From assembly GCA_001791115.1 (NCBI GenBank), contig MGDZ01000002.1, forward strand, positions 1 through 29,690: a stretch of DNA of 29,690 bases. Reading direction: 5' to 3'. Shown here piece by piece: positions 1 to 5,722 of the stretch; the stretch's first letter is position 1, and every line of letters starts with the position of its first letter. Origin of the DNA: Candidatus Uhrbacteria bacterium RIFCSPHIGHO2_02_FULL_57_19. Its GTDB lineage: Bacteria; Patescibacteriota; Patescibacteriia; 2-12-FULL-57-11. A model generated the notes under the pieces. The model ran no database searches. It was not told the origin of the DNA and worked only from the letters and a program-made list of their open reading frames with translations. The position numbers and the translations under genes are program-made.

Positions 1-149
1 GCCACTTCCGGCACCACGCCCCCATACTTGGCGTGGATCTTTATTTGCGAGGCCACGGCGTCCCGAATCACGCGGACATTCTCGCCGCGCCCCTCAACAA
101 TCGCCACCGCCGTCTCATCGCATGATGTTTCGATTCCGAGGATCTTCAT
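1..149 (-). CDS. tsaD: tRNA N6-adenosine threonylcarbamoyltransferase TsaD, N-terminal part (cut by window edge)
   Basis: Only the first ~49 codons are in the window. The reading from the ATG at 149 begins MKILGIETSCDETAVAIV, the signature start of the TsaD/Kae1/Gcp family, followed by the HAKYGGVVPE stretch with the family's metal-binding histidine region. TsaD transfers the threonylcarbamoyl group to A37 of ANN-reading tRNAs, working with TsaB and TsaE in bacteria. The gene diverges from the thymidine kinase gene with a ~60-bp gap. That gap holds a small inverted repeat (TTGATA c TATCAA near 166-178) that could serve either promoter. The call rests on the N-terminal motif only. Confidence 0.93.
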   Translation of the reverse strand, partial: MKILGIETSCDETAVAIVEGRGENVRVIRDAVASQIKIHAKYGGVVPEV

Positions 150-212
150 GGAATTGAAATCAGTATTTTGATACTATCAATCAAACAAAATAATGTCACT
201 GATTCAAACATT

Positions 213-833
213 ATGAACAAGGGCACTCTGGAAGTCATTGTCGGCTGCATGTCTTCCGGCAAAAGTGAAGAGCTGATACGCCGACTCAAGCGGGCGAACA
301 TTGCCGATCAGACAATCGCGGTTTTCAAACCGGCCATGGACATCAGAAACGATCAGGGCCGCATCGCTTCACGCGACGGCAAACTTCATGATGCAGTGGC
401 CCTGCAATCGCCATCGGAAGCGCTGGCGTACATAAACGGAGTCCATGTTGTTGCTTTTGACGAAGTCCAATTTTTTGACTCCACCTTGAGACCGCTTATC
501 CGAGACTTGGTCTCACGGAGCATTAGGGTAATTGCGGCTGGGCTGGACACCGATTTCCGAGGGGAACCATTCGACCAGGTGGCCTGGCTGATGGCCGAGG
601 CGGACAGCGTCACCAAACTTACGGCGATCTGTGTCCGCTGTGGAGAGCCGGCCATCCGCACCCAGCGGCTAATTGCTGGGGACCCTGCACCCTACGACTC
701 ACCGCGCATCGTCGTGGGCGGGGACGAATTATACGAGGCCCGTTGCCGAACCTGCCACGAAGTGCCAGCAACTTTAAACATCAACCGATCAGAACACAGC
801 CAGATTCCAACTTTCACTGGTGATTATTATTGA
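213..833 (+). CDS. tdk: Thymidine kinase, type II (TK1-like)
   Basis: This 206-residue protein phosphorylates thymidine to dTMP in pyrimidine salvage. It has a P-loop GCMSSGKS at residues 11-18, FDEVQFF at 82-88 (Glu84 is the expected catalytic base), the lasso-region stretch AGLDTDFRGEPF at 109-120, and two cysteine pairs (C140/C143 and C178/C181) that form the structural zinc site. The length matches type II kinases. An upstream in-frame ATG at 168 would add 15 residues with no family counterpart, so the start at 213, three codons before the first beta strand, is preferred. No Shine-Dalgarno sequence precedes it. The gene diverges from tsaD. Salvage fits the small biosynthetic repertoire of CPR cells. 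Confidence 0.93.
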   Translation: MNKGTLEVIVGCMSSGKSEELIRRLKRANIADQTIAVFKPAMDIRNDQGRIASRDGKLHDAVALQSPSEALAYINGVHVVAFDEVQFFDSTLRPLIRDLVSRSIRVIAAGLDTDFRGEPFDQVAWLMAEADSVTKLTAICVRCGEPAIRTQRLIAGDPAPYDSPRIVVGGDELYEARCRTCHEVPATLNINRSEHSQIPTFTGDYY

Positions 834-872
834 ACCGTTCCCGACCCTTCCCTGTTCGAATCCCCTCAACCA

Positions 873-910
873 AAAATAAAACTTCCCAATAGAGTTGAGA
901 AGTTTTATTT
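873..910. terminator. Bidirectional intrinsic terminator between tdk and tRNA-Glu
   Basis: The arms AAATAAAACTTC and GAAGTTTTATTT form a perfect 12-bp stem around a 13-nt loop, with A and T tracts on both sides. It can end tdk on the plus strand and the tRNA-Glu transcript on the minus strand. Confidence 0.8.
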
Positions 911-984
911 ACCGCCAACGGGATTCGAACCCGTGTTCCCGCCTTGAAGGGGCGGTGTCCTAGGCCGGGCTAGACGATGGCGGC
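910..984 (-). tRNA. tRNA-Glu (anticodon UUC)
   Basis: The minus strand folds into a cloverleaf: acceptor GCCGCCA/TGGCGGT (with a G1-U72 wobble), a D arm with GTCTAG as in other tRNA-Glu, anticodon stem CCGCC/GGCGG and T arm ACGGG/CCCGT around TTCGAAT. The anticodon loop reads CCTTCAA, so position 33 is C and not the nearly universal U. The body otherwise matches E. coli tRNA-Glu closely. The CCA end is not encoded. Position 910 supplies the discriminator A. Confidence 0.9.
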
Positions 985-1033
985 ATAGTGGCAGAATGAT
1001 ACAAAAAAATTCGCGCCTCTGTCAATCGCCAAC

Positions 1034-1056
1034 TCCTCGCCTTGCGAGGATTTTTT
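1034..1056 (+). terminator. Intrinsic-terminator-like hairpin upstream of hsp20
   Basis: TCCTCGC / GCGAGGA form a 7-bp stem with a 3-nt loop, followed at once by six T. It sits four bases before the hsp20 -10 box, so it may insulate the gene from upstream read-through. Confidence 0.6.
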
Positions 1057-1059
1057 GGT

Positions 1060-1065
1060 TATACT
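1060..1065 (+). promoter_or_regulatory. Probable -10 box of the hsp20-vanW unit
   Basis: TATACT lies 8 bp before the start codon, so transcription would begin at about 1072 and give an almost leaderless mRNA. No good -35 box is visible at 17 bp, and no CIRCE element is seen. Confidence 0.45.
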
Positions 1066-1073
1066 ATTTCCAT

Positions 1074-1490
1074 ATGGAATCCTTCCCTTGGCTCACTCCC
1101 CAGGACGCGCCTTACCGGTTTCAGGTGCGCGCCGCCGAAACCGACCCCCTACCCTCGGCCGACGAGGGCCAGCTGGCCTTGGACGTGCTGGAAACCGCCG
1201 GCGAAATCATCGTCACCGCGCCCATTGCCGGGGTCAAACCCGAGGATCTTGCCATTTCCCTGCACCATGATGTGCTCACCGTCCGCGGCGAACGGAAACC
1301 GGCCATAGATGAAAAAGGCCGCTACCTCTGCCGCGAATGTCATTGGGGCAAGTTTTCTCGAATGATCATCCTTCCCGAAACGGTCAATCCCGACACGGTC
1401 GAAGCAACCTTCCGCTCCGGCATCATGATCATCCGGCTCCAAAAATCCAAACTCAACGGATCAATACCAGTGCAAATTATAAAAGAATAG
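1074..1490 (+). CDS. Small heat shock protein, Hsp20 / alpha-crystallin family
   Basis: This 138-residue protein is an ATP-independent holdase chaperone that keeps unfolding proteins soluble. The alpha-crystallin domain covers about residues 34-123: the LDVLETAGEIIVTAPIAGV beta strands, the DVLTVRGER strand, the YLCRECHWGKFSRMIILPETVN segment (family form Y.R.E...G.F.R...LP..V) and FRSGIMIIRL near the end, which takes the place of the family's G-x-L motif. An in-frame ATG at 996 would add 26 unrelated residues that run through the tRNA-proximal terminator, so 1074 is chosen. The VanW-domain gene starts two bases after this stop codon, so both are probably co-transcribed. Confidence 0.92.
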   Translation: MESFPWLTPQDAPYRFQVRAAETDPLPSADEGQLALDVLETAGEIIVTAPIAGVKPEDLAISLHHDVLTVRGERKPAIDEKGRYLCRECHWGKFSRMIILPETVNPDTVEATFRSGIMIIRLQKSKLNGSIPVQIIKE

Positions 1491-1492
1491 AT

Positions 1493-3403
1493 ATGGATCC
1501 CAAAGAACTCCGGCTGAATCTTCCCAACATCCCCCGGGCCGCGCTTGTCGGTGCCGGGATTTTTGTCATTCTGGCCGGGACGCTTGTCGGCGCCGTGGCC
1601 GCCAGAGCGGCGAAATTCCAAAATAAAATTCTTCCGGGTGTAACCATTCTTGAAATCCCGATCGGCGGCCTCACTCCGGAGGAAGCCCGTGCCGCCGTCC
1701 AAAAACGCGCCGATGAAATTCTTGGCCGCGGCATTATTTTCTCCGCCGACGGCCAAATGACCACCCTCTCTCCCACTACCATCTCACCCAACGATCCGGA
1801 CCTATCGGTCGAGCTGGTCAAGTATGATATCGCCGGCATGGTGGAGCGCGGCCTGGCTTTTGGGCGGCGAAAAAATTCTCTGGAGAGCTGGCTGGAAATG
1901 ACCGCGACCTTTGTCTCCCGCAAAATCCCGGTGACACCTCAATATCAAGTGAACAAGGAAGCGCTCCTGCTGTTCCTCAAAAACGAATTCGGAGATCTGG
2001 AAACTCCGGTGAAAGAGGCGGGATTGTCGGCGACCGCCGGCGAGGAGGGCCTGCGCTACACCGCCACTGATCCCCGACCGGGGCGGACCCTGTTCTACGA
2101 AGCGGCCGTCAATGCCCTAACCGAACAGATCAAGAGAGGATCCCTCGCTCCCATCGCCATCGCCTTGACACCCGTCGAACCAAACATTACCCGATCCGAG
2201 GCCGCGGCCCTTATCCCCGAAGCCGAGCGTTTCGTCAGAACCGCGGCAACGACCACCGTCGCCGTGGGCCGAAATGAATGGACGGTGAAAAACGAAGAAC
2301 TATCCCTCTGGGTGACCGTCGAGGAATCGGACGGGCGGGCGCGCCTGGCCTTCGACCGGACTAAGATAGACGCTTTCCTTGATCCCATCGCCAAAGAGGT
2401 CGAGGTTCTGCCGCGCGACGCCAAGTTCAAAATCCAGAACGGAAAGGTCGTCGAGTTCCAGGGCAGCCGCCAGGGCCTGCGCATCGATCGAGAGGCAACG
2501 CGTCGGGCCTTAGAGGAGACCTGGATCATGCGGGGTGGCGGAAAAGTGGAACTGGTCACGGAAAAAACCGAACCGAATGTGGCCACCGGCGACGTCAATG
2601 ATCTGGGCATCAAGGAAATCCTGGGCGTGGGCCGCTCCAATTTCTCCGGCAGTCCCAGGAATCGCGTCAAGAATATCAGGAACGGGATGACCAAACTTAA
2701 CGGCATCCTGATCAAACCCGGAGAAGAATTTTCGCTCCTGAACGCCCTAAAGCCGTTCACTGTCGAAGGCGGTTACTTGCCGGAGCTGGTCATCAAGGGT
2801 GATAAAATCATCCCCGAACTTGGCGGCGGTCTGTGCCAGATCGGCACCACGACTTTCCGCATGGCCATGAACGCCGGCATGTCCATCACCGAGCGGCAGA
2901 ACCATTCGCTGGTGGTGCGCTACTACAACGACAAGAATGGCAACCCGGGCACCGATGCCACCATCTATGAACCCAGTCCGGATTTCAAATTCGTCAACGA
3001 CACCGGCGCGCATCTCCTCATCACCACCGAGATGAACGAGACGACCGGGGATTTGGCCTTTACGCTCTGGGGCACTTCTGATGGCCGAGTCGGGTCGTAT
3101 TCAAAGCCCGTGGTGCTCCGTTGGATCAAAGCGCCCGATCCCAAGGAGACGCCGACCACCGACCTGCCGCCCGGCGAGCGCAAATGCGACGTCCCCCACC
3201 CGGGCGCGGACGCGAGCTTCACCTACACCGTGGAGCTGCCCGACGGAAGCAAAAAGGAAACCGTCTACACCTCTCACTATAGGGCCCTGGCCCAGGTGTG
3301 TCTGGTAGGCGTGCCGCCGGACCAAATACCGCCAACTCCTGACAGCAATCCAGTCGCTGTGGATACAGGCGTCACCGCGAACGCCAACGTGCCGGCACAA
3401 TAA
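1493..3403 (+). CDS. VanW-family, membrane-anchored cell-wall protein with peptidoglycan-binding-type repeats
   Basis: This 636-residue protein starts with a single membrane segment (about residues 15-40, rich in A, V, G, I and L) and is then extracellular. Residues ~45-330 carry two repeats of the kind usually found before VanW domains (PG_binding_4-like: LTPEEARAAV, then ITRSEAAALIPEAERF). The VanW domain covers about residues 383-510, with NFSGSPRNRVKNI, LIKPGEEFSL, the GGGLCQIGTT core at 444-453 and ERQNHSLVVRYY. VanW-like proteins are linked to the cell wall, but their reaction is not established. The C-terminus is Pro/Thr-rich, then beta-rich. The start ATG follows the hsp20 stop by two bases. 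It ends just before a strong terminator. Confidence 0.88.
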   Translation: MDPKELRLNLPNIPRAALVGAGIFVILAGTLVGAVAARAAKFQNKILPGVTILEIPIGGLTPEEARAAVQKRADEILGRGIIFSADGQMTTLSPTTISPNDPDLSVELVKYDIAGMVERGLAFGRRKNSLESWLEMTATFVSRKIPVTPQYQVNKEALLLFLKNEFGDLETPVKEAGLSATAGEEGLRYTATDPRPGRTLFYEAAVNALTEQIKRGSLAPIAIALTPVEPNITRSEAAALIPEAERFVRTAATTTVAVGRNEWTVKNEELSLWVTVEESDGRARLAFDRTKIDAFLDPIAKEVEVLPRDAKFKIQNGKVVEFQGSRQGLRIDREATRRALEETWIMRGGGKVELVTEKTEPNVATGDVNDLGIKEILGVGRSNFSGSPRNRVKNIRNGMTKLNGILIKPGEEFSLLNALKPFTVEGGYLPELVIKGDKIIPELGGGLCQIGTTTFRMAMNAGMSITERQNHSLVVRYYNDKNGNPGTDATIYEPSPDFKFVNDTGAHLLITTEMNETTGDLAFTLWGTSDGRVGSYSKPVVLRWIKAPDPKETPTTDLPPGERKCDVPHPGADASFTYTVELPDGSKKETVYTSHYRALAQVCLVGVPPDQIPPTPDSNPVAVDTGVTANANVPAQ

Positions 3404-3410
3404 TCCAAAA

Positions 3411-3620
3411 ACAAACCACCCCGCAAAAACGCGGGGTGATTTGTTTATGACTGAAGCCTTAGGTACCAGACCTCAAGTTCGCGCTCAAGAAGACTCACAA
3501 GAGGAGAAGTCGAGTCCGGAGACCCGAGCTGCCCTTAAGCGAGGCCCCATGCTTGTCGTGAGCGCGAACTTGAGGTCTGCACCGTCCGACCTGTCTGCCA
3601 ACGGGCGGATTCGAAATAAC
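3411..3620 (-). ncRNA. Candidate structured small RNA (~210 nt), 6S-like in shape
   Basis: The stretch between the VanW and clpP terminators has no plausible protein gene. On the minus strand it has a near-consensus promoter (3626-3654) and a terminator at its far end. Its core is a perfect 21-bp helix between 3467-3487 and 3559-3579. Inside this are shorter pairings: ACAAG/CTTGT, and a TCGGGTC/GACTCGA hairpin with a TCCG loop, with asymmetric unpaired stretches between. A long helix broken by a bubble, at ~200 nt, is the general shape of 6S RNA, but no family-specific sequence was recognised. A palindromic insertion element is the main alternative. Confidence 0.55.
3413..3446. terminator. 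Intrinsic terminator shared by the VanW gene (+) and the small RNA (-)
   Basis: CACCCCGC / GCGGGGTG form an 8-bp GC stem around an A-rich loop. Partial AAAC/GTTT pairing extends it, and T-rich tails flank it on both strands. Confidence 0.85.
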
Positions 3621-3625
3621 TCGCC

Positions 3626-3654
3626 ATCCTACATGACCTTAAAAAACCTGTCAA
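3626..3654 (-). promoter_or_regulatory. Promoter of the candidate small RNA
   Basis: On the minus strand: TTGACA (3649-3654), a 17-bp spacer, TAGGAT (3626-3631). The expected start is near 3620. The same -10 form, TAGGAT with 17-bp spacing, precedes the NrnA-like gene. Confidence 0.72.
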
Positions 3655-3674
3655 GTAGCTGTACAAATTAGGAC

Positions 3675-3700
3675 AAAAACCCCGCCTCATGGGCGGGGCC
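3675..3700 (-). terminator. Intrinsic terminator of clpP
   Basis: On the minus strand GGGGCGGG... reads as CCCCGCC / GGCGGGG with a 4-nt loop, followed by TTTTTG. It lies ~30 bp after the clpP stop codon. Confidence 0.85.
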
Positions 3701-3730
3701 CTTTGTTTCTACAGTTGGAAGGATGAGGGG

Positions 3731-4375
3731 TTACGCTGCCTCAATAATCTTATCCGCCAATCCGTACCCGACCGCTTCTTTCGGATCCATGAAGTAATCG
3801 CGATCCGTATCCTTCTCCACCTTAGAGAACTGCTGTCCGGTGTGTTTGGCAATGAGTTTGTTCAGCCGATCCTTGAGTTTGAGGATCCGTTCAGCGCGGA
3901 TTTTGATGTCCGCGGCCTGCCCCTCGGTGCCGCCCATGATCTGGTGGATCATGACCTCGGAGTTGGGAAGAACAAACCGTTTCCCCTTAGCGCCGGCAGC
4001 CAGCAGGATGGCCGCCATGGAGGCCGCCATGCCGATGCAAATGGTCTGCACGTCGGGCTTGATGTACTGCATGGTGTCGTAGATGGCCAGACCCGAAGTC
4101 ACTGAACCGCCCGGGGAATTGATGTATAGTTTGATGTCTTTGGTCTTGTCTTGGCTCTCCAGAAAAAGAAGCTGGGCGACCACCGTATTGGCGATTCCGT
4201 CATCAATCGAATCGCCCAAAAAAATGATGCGATCCTTGAGCAGTCGCGAGTATATGTCGTAGGCCCGCTCGCCGTAGGTGGACTTCTCGATCACGGTCGG
4301 GATGAGATAGTTCCCCCGCGGGGCTTCGGATCGGACCTGCCTGCCGGCAAGGCAGGTTTCGTAGGGGTTGGTCAT
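3731..4375 (-). CDS. clpP: ATP-dependent Clp protease proteolytic subunit ClpP
   Basis: This 214-residue serine protease forms the tetradecameric barrel that degrades substrates fed by ClpX or ClpC. The catalytic triad is Ser119 (in GMAASMAA), His144 (in VMIHQIMGG) and Asp193 (in TDRDYFMD). The handle region LYINSPGGSV is intact. The processed-type leader is odd: residues 7-14 (TCLAGRQV) are encoded by a dispersed palindrome (4335-4357) that has entered in frame between the start codon and the conserved IPTVIEKSTYGERAYDIYSRLL segment. No Shine-Dalgarno sequence is visible. An array of GTAGTC words lies just upstream. The gene has its own terminator. Confidence 0.95.
   Translation of the reverse strand: MTNPYETCLAGRQVRSEAPRGNYLIPTVIEKSTYGERAYDIYSRLLKDRIIFLGDSIDDGIANTVVAQLLFLESQDKTKDIKLYINSPGGSVTSGLAIYDTMQYIKPDVQTICIGMAASMAAILLAAGAKGKRFVLPNSEVMIHQIMGGTEGQAADIKIRAERILKLKDRLNKLIAKHTGQQFSKVEKDTDRDYFMDPKEAVGYGLADKIIEAA
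4335..4357. repeat. Dispersed palindrome, copy 1 (inside clpP)
   Basis: This is a near-perfect copy of the CCTGCCTGCCGGCAGGCAGG palindrome with one extra base (GGCAA). It is translated on the minus strand as part of the ClpP leader peptide. Confidence 0.8.
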
Positions 4376-4382
4376 AAGGTCG

Positions 4383-4411
4383 CTTACTGACTACGGACTA
4401 CAGACTACTGC
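4383..4411. repeat. Short direct-repeat words (GTAGTC family) upstream of clpP
   Basis: On the minus strand CAGTAGTC, TGTAGTC, CGTAGTC and CAGTAAGC follow one another. A related array with GTCTAC and GTAGTC words lies at 13823-13862, next to another palindrome copy. Confidence 0.6.
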
Positions 4412-4421
4412 TTTTCCGGAT

Positions 4422-4467
4422 AAAAAACAAGCCCCCGACAAGATCCGTCAGATCTATCCGAGAGCTT
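4422..4467 (-). terminator. Terminator of the NrnA-like / 72-residue gene pair
   Basis: On the minus strand AAGCTCTCGG...AGATC pairs with GATCT...TCGGGGGCTT (several G-U pairs), followed by GTTTTTT. The stem overlaps the stop codon of the 72-residue gene. Confidence 0.6.
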
Positions 4468-4672
4468 CGAAGGCCGCGTTGATGTCCGTGCATCTCATGT
4501 TGAGATGCACGGCGAAGGCGACGATGGCGAATATCTCATCGACCTTCGGCGTTCTCTTGGCCGCCTCCAGGATGTCCTTTTCATCCGTCGGCTTCCGAAG
4601 ATCGTATTCTTTCACCAGAAATTCCACCAGTTCCCTCGGTCCAAAGACGACCATTCCCGAGGCCTCGTTCAT
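4454..4672 (-). CDS. Hypothetical 72-residue protein
   Basis: I do not recognise this family. The protein is small and mostly helical (LVEFLVKEYDLRKPTDEKDILEAA, then VDEIFAIVAFAVHLNM), with no signal peptide, membrane segment or metal motif. It is likely real because a strong Shine-Dalgarno sequence AGGAGG lies 7 bp before its ATG, 25 bp after the stop of the NrnA-like gene, and a terminator follows at once. It should be co-transcribed with the phosphoesterase; a functional link is only inferred from position. Confidence 0.7.
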   Translation of the reverse strand: MNEASGMVVFGPRELVEFLVKEYDLRKPTDEKDILEAAKRTPKVDEIFAIVAFAVHLNMRCTDINAAFEALG

Positions 4673-4696
4673 CTTGCTCCCTCCTTTGCCGCGAGA

Positions 4697-5653
4697 TTAG
4701 ATGATTTTCCACGTTCCGTCAACCTCCGCGAGCCGGCCGCGCACCGTGAACCCCGCCGCCTTCTTGTGCCCGCCGCCACCCAGAGCGACCGCCAGCTTTG
4801 AAACATCTCGCTCCTCCACTGTCCGGAGCGACCCGCGGACCAACCCGCCCGGCGCCTCGCGGAGTACCATGATGGTCGGCGCATCGAGCACCGCGGCCAA
4901 GAAATTGGAAATCCCCTCGGTGGACTCCTCATCCACGCCGCAATCTTCAAAATCTTTAATGGTCAATGCCGTCGTTGCCATCTGGTGGGTGTTGTTATAA
5001 CGAAGCCGCTCAAGCGCGATCCCCCACAGACGCAAAATCCCGACGGATTTATTTTTCACCAAATGCCGCTGGATATCTGAAAACTTCCCGCCGGCGGCAA
5101 GAAGCTCTGCTCCGAGACGGAGCGCCGAGGCGCTCGTCGCCGGATTAGAAAAATTCGAGGTGTCGGTGCACAGTCCGGTCAAGATGCAGGTGGCCATGTC
5201 GCGATTGATCCGCGCGCCGATCCCGGACAGAAAGCGATGGACCACCTCGGTCGTGGAGGCAGCGTCAGTAATGAGCACGTTCACATCCCCGTAGCGGGTA
5301 TTGGAGGCATGGTGATCGAAATTGACGACGGACGGCTTCGTCGGAAGCGCCCGGACGAACTCCTCCATCACCGCGTGCTTCAAATCCCCGGCATCAAAGA
5401 CGAAAACCGCATCCGGCTCCCGCCGCTGGGCCTCATCGAAATCCGAAATCACCCGCTCGATCCCCGGCAGGAAGGCATAACCCGGCCCCGGCCGGTCGGC
5501 GCAAAACCGCGTGTGTTCCTTGCCAATGGCGTCGAGATACCCCCCAAAAGCCAGCATCCCGCCCAATGTGTCCCCGTCAGGATTGCGATGAGAAACGAGG
5601 AGCGGATGCCGCGAGGCGCGGGCAACAGCGTCGGCCTGATGAAAAACATGCAT
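4697..5653 (-). CDS. DHH-family phosphoesterase, NrnA-like (nanoRNase / pAp phosphatase type)
   Basis: This 318-residue protein has the DHH and DHHA1 domains of the NrnA group, which degrades very short RNA oligonucleotides and, in some members, dephosphorylates pAp. The metal-binding motifs are present: HRNPDGD at 22-28, VFDAGD at 85-90, the DHH motif FDHHASN at 112-118 and LCTDT at 161-165. The DHHA1 substrate motif GGGGHKKAAGF is at 292-302. The size matches the family (~310-320). The promoter at 5663-5691 places the transcription start ~3 bases from the ATG, so the mRNA is nearly leaderless. It diverges from smc. Confidence 0.9.
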   Translation of the reverse strand: MHVFHQADAVARASRHPLLVSHRNPDGDTLGGMLAFGGYLDAIGKEHTRFCADRPGPGYAFLPGIERVISDFDEAQRREPDAVFVFDAGDLKHAVMEEFVRALPTKPSVVNFDHHASNTRYGDVNVLITDAASTTEVVHRFLSGIGARINRDMATCILTGLCTDTSNFSNPATSASALRLGAELLAAGGKFSDIQRHLVKNKSVGILRLWGIALERLRYNNTHQMATTALTIKDFEDCGVDEESTEGISNFLAAVLDAPTIMVLREAPGGLVRGSLRTVEERDVSKLAVALGGGGHKKAAGFTVRGRLAEVDGTWKII

Positions 5654-5662
5654 AAGTAGGCC

Positions 5663-5691
5663 ATCCTATCTTCCACACGATTGATTGTCAA
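5663..5691 (-). promoter_or_regulatory. Promoter of the NrnA-like gene
   Basis: On the minus strand: TTGACA (5686-5691), 17 bp, TAGGAT (5663-5668). The start is near 5656, about 3 bases before the ATG at 5653. Confidence 0.72.
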
Positions 5692-5722
5692 AGGTAGTCC
5701 ACTGTGGGAAAATACTCGCGAT

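Noticed and set aside
851..872. Possible tRNA 3' end (GTTCGAATCCCC...ACCA)
   Set aside because: The T stem does not pair and no anticodon or acceptor arm is present upstream; it is at most a short remnant.
1493..1493. Upstream start for the VanW gene within hsp20 (from 1337)
   Set aside because: It would overlap most of the hsp20 C-terminal half; the ATG at 1493 directly precedes the membrane anchor.
3441..3671. A 76-codon plus-strand open frame between the vanW gene and clpP
   Set aside because: It runs through a 21-bp inverted repeat, lacks a ribosome site and lies antisense to the better-supported small RNA.
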